Shown here: piece after piece, positions 42,416-51,290 of the stretch
Position numbering within the stretch: position 1 is the stretch's first letter
Layout: every line of letters begins with the position of its first letter
Source of the DNA: Candidatus Tiamatella incendiivivens
GTDB lineage: Archaea; Thermoproteota; Thermoprotei_A; Sulfolobales; Acidilobaceae
Assembly (NCBI GenBank): GCA_015522635.1
Contig: WALW01000027.1
Location: forward strand, 124,001-188,000
Length of the DNA: 64,000 bases
Direction: 5' to 3'
The notes under the pieces: model-generated
The model's input: only the letters and a program-made list of their open reading frames with translations
The model's database searches: none
Told to the model about the DNA's origin: nothing
Translations under genes and position numbers: made by a program

Positions 42416-44065
42416 TTGCATAGAAATTATTCACCGGGAATAATTGGTATAATCATCAGCATTTTACTCATAGTTTACACGATGGAAGGAGAACTGGTGT
42501 TTAATAGATTAGTTTTGTTTTGGCTGATGGTAGCATTTTCATTTATTGTCATACTAATCTATAGTATATCCTATAGATTCAAATCATTGAATTTTACTGG
42601 AAATGAAAATATTATCGCATTCGATCTTCAAGCAAATGAAGAGGCATGGGAGTGTGTTAGGCGAATATTAAAAGAAAGAATGGCTTCTCCAAATGTTCAG
42701 TATTATTATATAGTTTCATCTTCTCCAAATGGTTATTCCTCGGTCACTGTTGTTTTAGGTGGAAGAAGTGACAGGGTTGAGATAGAGAAAGAAGTTATTA
42801 GAACGACGTTAAATGCTGCATGTACAGGGTTTAGGGTCTCTGTGCGGAATATTGATTACTCACCGAAAATAGTTTCTTTCCTTGAGAGAATAGTAGGTGT
42901 TAGTGCTCCCTTTAATAAGTTAAAAATCTGGGGCTCAAGAGAATTTGACTTTGTTTTGCCTAAGTATTATCCCTATCCTATAAGCAGGGATGATGGTAAT
43001 GGAGAATTCAATGCATACCAGGAGGAAGCTCTTATCGATATAGGTTACTCGTTGAATAGCAACGAACCCCGTAAAGTTATCTTGACGTATAGTGATATAA
43101 TTAATAGAATAGGTATTTTTGGTTCTACCGGTACCGGTAAATCTACTACAGCAGCATTAATAATTACAGGCCTTTCATTAAGTCATATTAAACATCGCTT
43201 CAAAATAATTGTTATAGACTGGCATTCTGAGTATCCTAGTCTTTTAGGTAGCATGGGATTTAGGAGTTATAGAATAATAGATTTCTCCAGTCGAGACCTT
43301 CATTTAGGTGTTTTTTGTTATCCTAGAATGGGTTTCGAAGGTGTAGCTGAACTTTTATCAGAGGCGCTATCTTTAAGTGATCCTCAGGTCGTGTTTCTAA
43401 CAAAGGTAATTCATGAGCAAAAGCCTACTAGTATAAAAAATCTTATAGAATATTTGGATAACTCTTTTACTGAAGGCTATTGGTCTAGAGAAATAAAACA
43501 GGCGGTTCTCCGTAAGTTATACTTTATCCATCAGTCAAAATATGATAAATTATTTACAGCTCCCTGTGGAAATCTCGAACATCTATTAAGGACGTCGCAG
43601 GAAAATGTATTGATTTTTGATCTATTTAGAATTAAAAATACGAATCTACGAAGACTTATTGCCTTCACAGTTATATCAAATCTGTATTATATTGCTAGAG
43701 AAAAAGAGATGGGCATTATTCTATTATTAGATGAAGCTCAGAGCCTTATTGGGAATTCTCCCTCAAACCTGGTTAATACTATTGTTGTTGAGGGAAGGAA
43801 ATTCGGTTTAGGATTGATAGTGTCAACACAGAATCCTTCCATGCTTCCCAAGGAAATAACTGCAAATATGAACACCAAAATAGTACATGCTATAAGATCT
43901 GGGGTCGATAAAAAAGTTATCCAGGAATCCATGAGTCTTCCACGTGAATATATTCAAATCTTAGACAAGTTAGGGAATGGTGAAGTTCTCTTGCAATCAC
44001 ACTTATATAGAAAACCGATACTAGTTAAGATTGACCCGTTTCTATACTTAAAACAGCAGCAATAG
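42416..44065 (+). CDS. Membrane-anchored HerA/FtsK-superfamily ATPase
   Basis: A 549-aa DNA-pumping type ATPase. It begins with two transmembrane helices (GIIGIIISILLIVYTM and LVLFWLMVAFSFIVILIYSI). A domain of about 150 residues follows, then the motor: Walker A GSTGTGKSTTAAL near residue 234, the HerA-type VIDWHSEYPSLLG, Walker B ILLLDEAQSL near 436, STQNPSMLP (sensor) and NTKIVHAI. HerA of archaea is usually soluble and paired with NurA; the anchor makes it more like VirB4/TraD or virus-type ATPases. No NurA gene is adjacent. Start is TTG 42416. Confidence 0.85.
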   Translation: MHRNYSPGIIGIIISILLIVYTMEGELVFNRLVLFWLMVAFSFIVILIYSISYRFKSLNFTGNENIIAFDLQANEEAWECVRRILKERMASPNVQYYYIVSSSPNGYSSVTVVLGGRSDRVEIEKEVIRTTLNAACTGFRVSVRNIDYSPKIVSFLERIVGVSAPFNKLKIWGSREFDFVLPKYYPYPISRDDGNGEFNAYQEEALIDIGYSLNSNEPRKVILTYSDIINRIGIFGSTGTGKSTTAALIITGLSLSHIKHRFKIIVIDWHSEYPSLLGSMGFRSYRIIDFSSRDLHLGVFCYPRMGFEGVAELLSEALSLSDPQVVFLTKVIHEQKPTSIKNLIEYLDNSFTEGYWSREIKQAVLRKLYFIHQSKYDKLFTAPCGNLEHLLRTSQENVLIFDLFRIKNTNLRRLIAFTVISNLYYIAREKEMGIILLLDEAQSLIGNSPSNLVNTIVVEGRKFGLGLIVSTQNPSMLPKEITANMNTKIVHAIRSGVDKKVIQESMSLPREYIQILDKLGNGEVLLQSHLYRKPILVKIDPFLYLKQQQ

Positions 44066-44615
44066 CAGACTCATCATCTAGCCAGTCTATAAATCTTCCT
44101 TGCCCGAGGCAAGGTTCTTGACCAATTTTATCTATCAATTTCTTTATGAGCAAGGCCGTTTCTGATACAGTTTTACTAGTAGTGTCTATGGAGAAAACAC
44201 AATCAAATTGCTCTCTCGCCTCATTATCAATAACTCCTATTAATTCCGCCTCAGCATTCTCAATAACCTTATTTTTAATCCATCCTCTTCTTGCTAATCT
44301 CTTGATTATAGTCTTAGGATGAGTTCTTAGAACAAAGACTGCAATAACATCCCTTGCCAGCGAGGAAAATATGCTAGGATAGTGTGTGTCTATTATAATG
44401 CATTTACTTTTTTTATGAACTTCCTCTATGTGTTGAATCACTTTTTGAGGACTTGATAAAACCAATGTTTGCCTGCCGGTGGGATCGTTTTTACCTAGTT
44501 TCATTTGGTTAACGAGTTGTGATACATCAATGTGTATACACTCTAGTTCCCCTGAGACTAGGGTGGATATACTTGTTTTCCCCGTTCCTGGTGTACCAGT
44601 TATTATTATGATCAT
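44025..44615 (-). CDS. AK6/Fap7-type nucleotide kinase
   Basis: An adenylate kinase-like ATPase of the Fap7/hCINAP group, which acts in 30S/40S ribosome assembly and as a nucleoside monophosphate kinase. The 196-aa protein starts MIIIITGTPGTGKTS, with the P-loop GTPGTGKT, followed by IHIDVSQLV and CIIIDTHYPSIF, matching the family's Walker B D-x-H. The LRTHPKTIIKRLARRGWIKNKVIENAEAE segment is the lid. The ATG at 44615 gives the family-typical N-terminus. The 3' end overlaps the convergent HerA-like gene by 41 bases. Confidence 0.88.
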   Translation of the reverse strand: MIIIITGTPGTGKTSISTLVSGELECIHIDVSQLVNQMKLGKNDPTGRQTLVLSSPQKVIQHIEEVHKKSKCIIIDTHYPSIFSSLARDVIAVFVLRTHPKTIIKRLARRGWIKNKVIENAEAELIGVIDNEAREQFDCVFSIDTTSKTVSETALLIKKLIDKIGQEPCLGQGRFIDWLDDESAIAAVLSIETGQS

Positions 44616-44731
44616 AATATAAACCCGGTAATTGCTTAGAATTCCCAACTTGTTGTAAAGAATTGGTTAGGTAAGTTAAAAACTTGGGTTTGATAATGGA
44701 GTTAAAGAATTTACAGGAGGGATTAAGCTGG

Positions 44732-46375
44732 TTACTCTTCTTCTTCACCGCTTCCCCTCGGTTTCTTGCTTTCTTCTTCTTTAGTTCTACTAGCAGCGAT
44801 CACATCGTCTATTCTCGTGACAAGTGTAGATGCTTCAGTAGCTGCTTTCAATGCATTGGCTTTTATTCTAGCGGGCTCTATTATGCCTGTATTGGCAACA
44901 TCTATGATTTCTCCGGACTTTATGTCTATTCCATAGAACTTCTTTGACGGATCTTCATGGGCTGCCCTCAGTTTCATCAGTGTTTCTATCGGATCAAGAC
45001 CAGCATTCTCTGCTAGAACTGCTGGGAGTGACTCCACGGCTCTGGCGAAGTATTCAATGGCTAGCTGTTCTTTACCGCCGATCTTAGGAGCTAGCTCCCT
45101 GAGCCTCTTAGCTATTTCTATTTCTATTGCACCAGCACCAGCTACTATTTTACCGTCCCTTATGGCGTCTGCTACTGAGCTTAAAGCGTCGTGAATAGCT
45201 CTGTGGGCTTCTTCAACCATTCTCTCAAGACCCGCTCTTATAAGTATCGTTACACTCTTGGGGTTCTTTGCATCTTCTACGAATATCATCTTATCGTCCC
45301 CGATCTTCTTTTCCTCTACGAGCTCTGCTTCCCCCAGATCCTCCGGTTTCAAGTCTTCTATATTGCTTACTATCCTTGCACCAGTTGCTCTTGCTATCTT
45401 TTCTATATCGCTTCTCTTAACTCTTCTTACGGCCATAACGCCCTTCTTGGCTAGGAAGTGCTGTGCAACATCATCAATACCCTTCTGGGTTATAACTACA
45501 TTTGCACCTGTTGCAGCTATTTTGTCAACCATTTCCTTTAGTATTTTCTCTTCTTCCTCAAAGAACTTATCGAAGAGCGTAGGGTCGTTGATTCTTATCT
45601 CAGCATCAATTTCAGGTTTTTCTACCTCTAAAGGAGCGTCAAGCAGTGCTATCTTAGCTTTCTCTACTCTTCTAGGCATGCCAGGATGTACTACTTCTTT
45701 ATCTATGACTATTCCGTGAATAAGTTCGGTGTCTAGTATTCCTCCTCCATGCTTCTTAATTATCTGTATGTTATCGAGATCAACATACCAGTATCCATCT
45801 TCCCCTCTCTTCTCAGCTACTTTCTTGACAGCTTCAAGTGCTATCTTGGCTAGGTGTTCCCTTGCACCGTGAACAGCTTTACTGTTAAGGCTTGTTTTAG
45901 CTATGAGAAGTAGTTTTTCATCGTCTTCAAAACCTATTTTCTCAGCTGTTTCGTTGATAGCCTTAACAGCTTCTTCTAGAGCTTTCTTGTACCCGGAAAC
46001 TATTACAGTAGGGTGAATTCCTTTCTCTAGGAGGAGTTCGCCTTGCTTAAGTAGCTCTCCGGCTAATATAACAGCCGTTTTAGTACCGTCTCCTGCCTCT
46101 TCATCTTGGCCCTTTGATATTTGAACTATCATCTTAGCTGCAGGATGCTGTATGTCCATTTTATCAAGTATTGTAGCGCCATCGTTAGTTATAGTTATAT
46201 CTCCTAGGCTGTCTACAAGCATTTTGTCCATGCCTTTGGGCCCATATGTTGTTTTCAGCATTTCGGAGATCGCTCTAACTGCCATAATGTTTGCTCTTAA
46301 AGCATCTTTTCCAGCTGTTCTCTGGGTTCCTTCTTTAAGGATAATTACCGGTATTCCGGTTGGTTCTGTTGCCAT
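44732..46375 (-). CDS. ths: Thermosome subunit (group II chaperonin)
   Basis: The ATP-driven archaeal chaperonin subunit, which assembles into an eight- or nine-membered double ring. At 547 aa it has the equatorial ATP-binding [28 protein letters not shown] and [15 protein letters not shown] near residue 95, the apical helical protrusion region, and [17 protein letters not shown] and [13 protein letters not shown] near the end. The tail is [14 protein letters not shown] rather than the GGM repeats of some subunits. A TATA box (46430-46437, minus strand) and GGGGTG ribosome binding site precede it; heat induction is likely from family knowledge. Confidence 0.97.
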   Translation of the reverse strand: MATEPTGIPVIILKEGTQRTAGKDALRANIMAVRAISEMLKTTYGPKGMDKMLVDSLGDITITNDGATILDKMDIQHPAAKMIVQISKGQDEEAGDGTKTAVILAGELLKQGELLLEKGIHPTVIVSGYKKALEEAVKAINETAEKIGFEDDEKLLLIAKTSLNSKAVHGAREHLAKIALEAVKKVAEKRGEDGYWYVDLDNIQIIKKHGGGILDTELIHGIVIDKEVVHPGMPRRVEKAKIALLDAPLEVEKPEIDAEIRINDPTLFDKFFEEEEKILKEMVDKIAATGANVVITQKGIDDVAQHFLAKKGVMAVRRVKRSDIEKIARATGARIVSNIEDLKPEDLGEAELVEEKKIGDDKMIFVEDAKNPKSVTILIRAGLERMVEEAHRAIHDALSSVADAIRDGKIVAGAGAIEIEIAKRLRELAPKIGGKEQLAIEYFARAVESLPAVLAENAGLDPIETLMKLRAAHEDPSKKFYGIDIKSGEIIDVANTGIIEPARIKANALKAATEASTLVTRIDDVIAASRTKEEESKKPRGSGEEEE

Positions 46376-46429
46376 ATTCTGTCACCCCTTCCTACTTGTG
46401 CTTCACGTAAAACCATGTAAAATGGCTTC

Positions 46430-46437
46430 TATATAAA
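46430..46437 (-). promoter_or_regulatory. TATA box of the thermosome gene
   Basis: On the minus strand TTTATATA stands about 55 bases upstream of the thermosome ATG at 46375, giving a leader of roughly 30 bases that contains GGGGTGAC as ribosome binding site. Confidence 0.55.
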
Positions 46438-46532
46438 GTTTTCCCATAATGATAACAGATAACTGCCCTAAGAATCAGACACTAATAAATAAAAACCACA
46501 TACGTCAATAGGCGGACAATGAGGTGTAGGTG

Positions 46533-46733
46533 ATGGGCAAAGTAAGGCCTACGATAGTTAAGAGGACTGCAAGGAAGCTTCTCTTAAGGTATCCTAGTGT
46601 ATTTACAGATAATTTTGAGGAGAACAAGAAAATAGTGGATCAGTTAATTGAGTACCAATCCAAGAGAGTTAGAAACAGGGTTGCTGGGTATATAACTCAT
46701 TTAATTAAGGTTATAAGGAAGAAAGAACAGTAG
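46533..46733 (+). CDS. rps17e: 30S ribosomal protein S17e
   Basis: A small archaeal/eukaryotic-type ribosomal protein of 66 aa. The start MGKVRPTIVKRTARKLL and the middle NKKIVDQLIEYQSKRVRNRVAGYITHLIKVIR are diagnostic for S17e. The ATG at 46533 is preceded by GAGGTG at 46511-46516 and by a weaker TAGGTG; an in-frame GTG directly before it is less likely. It lies between the divergent thermosome gene and the ubiquitin-like fusion gene. Confidence 0.95.
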   Translation: MGKVRPTIVKRTARKLLLRYPSVFTDNFEENKKIVDQLIEYQSKRVRNRVAGYITHLIKVIRKKEQ

Positions 46734-46816
46734 ATCAGAATAATTAATTACCACTAGTTTCCTATACAAATCAACAATAAACAAGCAATTAATTCTTCGA
46801 GTATTGGGGTGCACTT

Positions 46817-47557
46817 ATGCACATAAAAGTCAAGTTATTAGGTCAACTTAAACATTCAGCTGGAAGAGAGGAATTAACTCTGGAGATTGAGAATTCTAGA
46901 ATAACACTCTTAGATCTTATTAACACTGTAAGTAAAACACGAGAATTATCTCAGTATTTTAATGGGAAGGGCCCTAGGTATGATATAATTTTATTCGTTA
47001 ACGGCAGAGACTATAGAGTCTATACGGAGGATCACCTGTTATCGGATACCGTAGAAATGACATTTATACCTATAAGTCACGGCGGAGTAGAGCTCTACTA
47101 TGTAGCATGGAAAGATATAGAGAATTATTCTAGGATGATAGCTGGAAAAGTGTATAATGACGGGTATAGAGCCGATGCTATAATAGGGATAATGAGGGGA
47201 GGAATAGTTCCAGCAAGAATAATAGCGGATTATCTTGGAGTAAGAAATTTGGGTACAATAGAAGTTATGTTCTATCAGCGCCCAGGTGAAACCAGACATA
47301 AACCTGTCATACGGCAACCGCTAACACTTGACATATCAGATAAAAACGTTTTAATAGTAGATGACGTTTCGGATACGGGTAAAAGCCTACAAGTAGCTCT
47401 AAGCGCTATAACGCTCTACGGACCATCCCAAATAAAGACAGCGGCATTGTATATTAAACCTTGGACAACATTTATTCCAGACTATTATGGTACAAGTGCT
47501 ACAAAGTGGATTGTATTTCCTTGGGAAAAGAATGAGGTGGAAAGGGAAATAAAATGA
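46817..47557 (+). CDS. Fusion of a MoaD/ThiS-like ubiquitin-fold domain and a phosphoribosyltransferase
   Basis: A 246-aa two-domain protein. Residues 1-90 are a beta-grasp domain of the MoaD/ThiS/SAMP type: IKVKLLGQLKHSAGREELTLE, DIILFVNGRDYR and VEMTFIPISHGG. The Gly-Gly at residues 89-90 is exactly where free MoaD/SAMP proteins end. Residues 91-246 are a purine-type phosphoribosyltransferase (YYVAWKDIENYSRMIA, ADAIIGIMRGGIVPARIIADYLG, and PRPP loop VLIVDDVSDTGKS near residue 181). The frame is continuous with no internal start codon at the junction. Its stop overlaps the start of the Cgi121-like gene. Confidence 0.85.
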   Translation: MHIKVKLLGQLKHSAGREELTLEIENSRITLLDLINTVSKTRELSQYFNGKGPRYDIILFVNGRDYRVYTEDHLLSDTVEMTFIPISHGGVELYYVAWKDIENYSRMIAGKVYNDGYRADAIIGIMRGGIVPARIIADYLGVRNLGTIEVMFYQRPGETRHKPVIRQPLTLDISDKNVLIVDDVSDTGKSLQVALSAITLYGPSQIKTAALYIKPWTTFIPDYYGTSATKWIVFPWEKNEVEREIK

Positions 47558-48039
47558 AAGCGGAATGTACAAAGATAGACTCGTTTCAACATCCTATATA
47601 TATTATACGGTGGGTAGTGAATCTTAGTCGAGAAGACTACGATGTGTTTACCAAGAAGTTAAGGAGATTGAAAAGAAGAAATGATACATTAGTAGTTGTT
47701 ACACCTGAAAAAATAGATCCTTTAGTATGTTATGCAACCTACATTCACACTTTAGATGCTTTTAGGTTGTCAAGAAACAAAGCTAGAACACTAGATCTAG
47801 AAGCACTTATCATTATCTATGGAGACAAGCAAATAGGAAGGCTTCTCTCTCGATTAAGAAACGAAGTAATGAAAGTAGGTTCATATAATATTTGTATATT
47901 ATATGAACAAAAGCATCCGGGTCCTGAGTATCTTCCAGAACCTCCTGGGGAACCATTGAAATGTAATGAGCTTGAACTAATAGGTGATGTTCTAAATAAG
48001 CTAGAGTCCGTTACTGCTAATTACTTATCAACAATATAA
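47554..48039 (+). CDS. KEOPS complex subunit Cgi121-like
   Basis: Cgi121 binds Bud32 and the tRNA in the KEOPS complex that makes t6A. The 161-aa protein has TYIHTLDAFRLSRNKARTLDLEALIIIYGDKQIGRLLSRL, which fits the Cgi121 core (the family has a helix followed by NLEVEILLYASGKRQI-type sequence), and SYNICILYEQ near the end. The match is by pattern and only moderately strong. Its ATG overlaps the TGA of the ubiquitin-like/PRTase gene (ATGA), so the two are translationally coupled. Sua5, the other t6A enzyme, is at 27.4 kb. Confidence 0.65.
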   Translation: MKAECTKIDSFQHPIYIIRWVVNLSREDYDVFTKKLRRLKRRNDTLVVVTPEKIDPLVCYATYIHTLDAFRLSRNKARTLDLEALIIIYGDKQIGRLLSRLRNEVMKVGSYNICILYEQKHPGPEYLPEPPGEPLKCNELELIGDVLNKLESVTANYLSTI

Positions 48040-48044
48040 ATAAC

Positions 48045-48107
48045 GAGGCTCAGGATCATGTCCTCTCATCACATCCTTCAGTGCCGTCACCACATTTCAT
48101 CGCCTCA
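48045..48107 (-). ncRNA. C/D box sRNA (2'-O-methylation guide)
   Basis: Read on the minus strand: terminal stem strand GAGGC, C box CGATGAA (48096-48102), guide 1 ending GTGGTGACGGCA, D' box CTGA (48078-48081), C' box TGATGA (48066-48071), guide 2 GAGGACATGATC, D box CTGA (48050-48053), and closing stem GCCTC (48045-48049). Order, spacing and the 5-bp terminal stem are textbook for an archaeal double-guide RNA of about 63 nt. Guide 1 would pair with TGCCGTCACCAC and guide 2 with GATCATGTCCTC; I do not recognise these rRNA or tRNA targets. Confidence 0.82.
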
Positions 48108-48204
48108 CACAAGTTTATAGATAAATGTGAGTAATAAACCAACTGACAAAAAACCAGTTATTTTCCCCACGACTCCAATCTAGAAGGACAGAGGTATAAG
48201 GATA

Positions 48205-50013
48205 ATGCCGGGAAAAACAGCCAGAATAGCAGTTGTGGATTATGATTCATGTAAACCCACTAAATGTCACCAGGAGTGCATAGCGTTTTGTCCTATAAAC
48301 AGAACAGGGAAGACCAAAGCTATCGAAGCTAAGCCGGAGCTGAAGAATAAACCTGTAATATATGAAGACACTTGTATAGGATGCGGTATATGTGTTAGAA
48401 AATGTCCTTTTAAGGCTATATCCATAATCAACCTACCTGCTGAACTCGAAGAAGATGCTGTTCATAGGTATGATGTAAACAGCTTCAAACTGTTCAAACT
48501 ACCTGTACCTAAAGCAGGTCAGGTTCTAGGACTCATAGGCAAGAACGGGACAGGTAAAACAACAGCCATAAAAATACTTGCTGGTGAAATCAAGCCTAAC
48601 CTAGGCCGGGTGGAGAATCCGCCTGATTGGGATGAAGTTATAAAAAGGTTTAGAGGCTCTGAACTCCAAAACTATCTTGAGAGAATTTCAGAAGGAAAAC
48701 TGAGGGTTGCTCACAAGATACAGTATGTTGATCTTCTAGCGAAATATCTGAAGGGAACAGTTGGTCAGCTACTCCGAAAAGCTGATGAGAGGGGAATATC
48801 GCAAGATTTAGCCCAAGAACTTGGTTTTAAGCCTATCTGGGACAGAAATATAAGGAAAATTAGTGGGGGAGAACTCCAGAAGCTGTTGATAGCAGCAGTA
48901 CTAAGCAAAGACGTAGATGTCTATATTTTCGATGAGCCAAGCAGTTATCTGGATGTTAGAGAAAGGATTAGGGTCTCAAAACTCGTACGGAGGGAAGTAA
49001 AAGGGAACAAGTACTATATAGTAGTAGAACATGACTTAGCAGTTCTCGATTATCTCTCTGATAACATCTCAATACTCTATGGAGAGCCGGGAGTCTATGG
49101 AATAGTCTCAGTACCATATGGTGTTAGAAACGGAATAAATTATTTTCTAGACGGTTTTCTCCCAGCTGAGAATATGAGAATAAGAAAGGAACCCATAGGA
49201 TTCAGGGTTTACACTCCAGAACAGAGGCAAGAAAGCCCTATACCGTACTTGGAATGGAGCAACATAAAAGTAGAAAGGGGGCTATTTACACTTCAAGCAG
49301 AAGGAGGCAGGATCTATAAGGGTGAAGTAATAGGCATTGTAGGCCCTAACGGTATAGGTAAAACAACCTTTGTGGATACTGTGGCTGGAAAAATAAAGCC
49401 TCATGAAGGTTATGTCACTGTATTAGGCGACTATAAGATAAGCTTCAAACCACAGTACATAAAAAGCGAGGATTATACTGGCACTGTCTATGATGTTCTA
49501 AAAGAAGCTAACTCACACTCAGTCAATCCTGGAAGTTGGCTTTACTTGGAACTAGTGAAGAAACTCAGGCTAGACAAATTGTTTGACAGGCAGGTAAACG
49601 AACTCAGTGGAGGAGAACTCCAGAAACTTGCTGTAGCTCAAACTCTGGCTAGAAATGCCGAAATCTATCTGCTAGACGAGCCTTCTGCTTATCTTGATGT
49701 TGAAGAGAGGCTAACAGTTGCCAAGACTATAAGAAGACTCACAGAGACTAGGGAAGTGGCAGCATTTGTTGTAGAACATGACGTAGTTATAGAAGACTAT
49801 GTTAGTGACAAACTAATTGTTATACTAGGTCAACCAGGATATGAAGGATGTGCAAGTAAACCATTGACACTAAGAGAAGGTATGAATATTTTCCTCAAAG
49901 AACTGGGAGTTACTTTCAGAAGAGACCCCGAGACAGGAAGGCCTAGGGTCAATAAAGAAGGAAGCTATTTGGATAGACTCCAAAAATCTAGGGGAGAGTA
50001 TTTTTACGAGTAA
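48205..50013 (+). CDS. ATP-binding cassette protein ABCE1 / Rli1
   Basis: ABCE1 splits ribosomes after termination, acting with aRF1 or Pelota. The 602-aa protein has an N-terminal Fe-S domain with two [4Fe-4S] cysteine sets (CKPTKCHQECIAFCP near residue 15 and CIGCGICVRKCPF near 55). Two nucleotide-binding domains follow, each with Walker A (GKNGTGKTT and GPNGIGKTT), the signature SGGELQKL twice, and Walker B-type IFDEPSSYLD and LLDEPSAYLD. Length and both hinge regions are normal. aRF1 is at 26-27 kb in the same window. Confidence 0.97.
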   Translation: MPGKTARIAVVDYDSCKPTKCHQECIAFCPINRTGKTKAIEAKPELKNKPVIYEDTCIGCGICVRKCPFKAISIINLPAELEEDAVHRYDVNSFKLFKLPVPKAGQVLGLIGKNGTGKTTAIKILAGEIKPNLGRVENPPDWDEVIKRFRGSELQNYLERISEGKLRVAHKIQYVDLLAKYLKGTVGQLLRKADERGISQDLAQELGFKPIWDRNIRKISGGELQKLLIAAVLSKDVDVYIFDEPSSYLDVRERIRVSKLVRREVKGNKYYIVVEHDLAVLDYLSDNISILYGEPGVYGIVSVPYGVRNGINYFLDGFLPAENMRIRKEPIGFRVYTPEQRQESPIPYLEWSNIKVERGLFTLQAEGGRIYKGEVIGIVGPNGIGKTTFVDTVAGKIKPHEGYVTVLGDYKISFKPQYIKSEDYTGTVYDVLKEANSHSVNPGSWLYLELVKKLRLDKLFDRQVNELSGGELQKLAVAQTLARNAEIYLLDEPSAYLDVEERLTVAKTIRRLTETREVAAFVVEHDVVIEDYVSDKLIVILGQPGYEGCASKPLTLREGMNIFLKELGVTFRRDPETGRPRVNKEGSYLDRLQKSRGEYFYE

Positions 50014-50089
50014 ATGATTATTAATCAATATATAACTCCCATTCTCTAACCATTTATAATTAGATCTACTTTCTAGGAGGAGGATAATC

Positions 50090-51244
50090 ATGGTCAAGAC
50101 AACTATAAGTGTTATAAAAGCAGATATAGGATCTCTCGCAGGTCATCACGTAACTCACCCTGATACTCTTGCAGCAGCCTCAAAAGTTCTAGTTGATGCA
50201 AAAAAGGAAGGGCTCATAAAAGACTTCTATGTAACCCACGTAGGAGACGACTTACAGCTGATAATGACTCACAACAAGGGGGAGGACAACTCTGACATAC
50301 ATGGCCTAGCTTGGAAGGCATTTAGCGAAGCAGCTAAAGTAGCCAAAGAATTAGGACTCTATGCAGCAGGTCAAGACCTACTCTCAGACGCGTTCTCTGG
50401 AAACATAAGAGGCCTAGGCCCGGGAGTAGCTGAAATGGAAATAGAAGAAAGGCCGGCCGAGCCTATAATTATATTCATGGCAGACAAAACAGAACCTGGA
50501 GCATTTAATATGCCATTATTCAAAATTTTTGCAGATCCCTTCAATACTGCAGGACTAGTAATAGATCCTAGGATGCACAATGGCTTCATATTTCAAGTGT
50601 TAGACGTCTTCGAAGGAAAAGTAGTTGAATTAAAAGCGCCAGAGGAAATGTATGATATACTAGCGCTGATAGGGACGCCAGGAAGATATGTGGTAAAAAG
50701 GGTATACAGGAAAAATAACCATGTAATAGGAGCGGTAGTAAGCAGTGAAAGACTAAACCTAATAGCCGGAAAATATGTAGGAAAAGACGATCCAGTTTCG
50801 ATAGTCCGAGCCCAGAGCGGGTACCCGGCAACCGGAGAGGTACTAGAACCATTTGCGTTCCCACACTTGGTAGCAGGATGGATGAGAGGAAGCCACCACG
50901 GGCCACTCATGCCAGTAGGCCTACGTCACGCTAAATGCACGAGATTCGATGGCCCACCTAGAATAATAGCACTGGGGTTCCAAGTCAAGGACGGAAGGCT
51001 TGTCGGCCCAGCAGACCTCTTTGATGATCCAGCATTCGACGAGGCGAGAAGAACAGCTAACGTCATAGCAGACTATCTTCGCCGTCACGGGCCATTCATG
51101 CCTCATAGGCTAGGTCCAGAAGAAATGGAGTATACAACATTACCAGATGTGCTGGAAAAACTGAAAGACCGTTTCGTTAAAATTGACATTGGATATAAAG
51201 CAAAAATACGTCACTCTGAAATGCTGGAAGAACTTCATGAGTAA
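50090..51244 (+). CDS. Fructose-1,6-bisphosphate aldolase/phosphatase
   Basis: This bifunctional archaeal enzyme condenses DHAP and GAP and dephosphorylates the product to fructose 6-phosphate, making gluconeogenesis irreversible. The 384-aa protein starts TTISVIKADIGSLAGHHVTHPD with the conserved metal-binding DIGSLAGH. It contains DLLSDAFSGNIRGLGPG with the catalytic-lysine neighbourhood, FADPFNTAGLVIDPRMHNGF and AKCTRFDGPPRI. GGAGGAGG precedes the ATG at 50090. Triosephosphate isomerase follows 46 bases after its stop, so DHAP and GAP supply and use are encoded together. Confidence 0.97.
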   Translation: MVKTTISVIKADIGSLAGHHVTHPDTLAAASKVLVDAKKEGLIKDFYVTHVGDDLQLIMTHNKGEDNSDIHGLAWKAFSEAAKVAKELGLYAAGQDLLSDAFSGNIRGLGPGVAEMEIEERPAEPIIIFMADKTEPGAFNMPLFKIFADPFNTAGLVIDPRMHNGFIFQVLDVFEGKVVELKAPEEMYDILALIGTPGRYVVKRVYRKNNHVIGAVVSSERLNLIAGKYVGKDDPVSIVRAQSGYPATGEVLEPFAFPHLVAGWMRGSHHGPLMPVGLRHAKCTRFDGPPRIIALGFQVKDGRLVGPADLFDDPAFDEARRTANVIADYLRRHGPFMPHRLGPEEMEYTTLPDVLEKLKDRFVKIDIGYKAKIRHSEMLEELHE

Positions 51245-51290
51245 CCACATTCTTCTTTTTCAAGGATATGACATCTAATTGGTGGAAGCT

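Noticed and set aside
44684-44947. Hydrophobic plus-strand frame opposite the thermosome 3' end
   Set aside because: Antisense shadow of the thermosome C-terminus; no ribosome binding site and repetitive Phe/Ser composition typical of such shadows.
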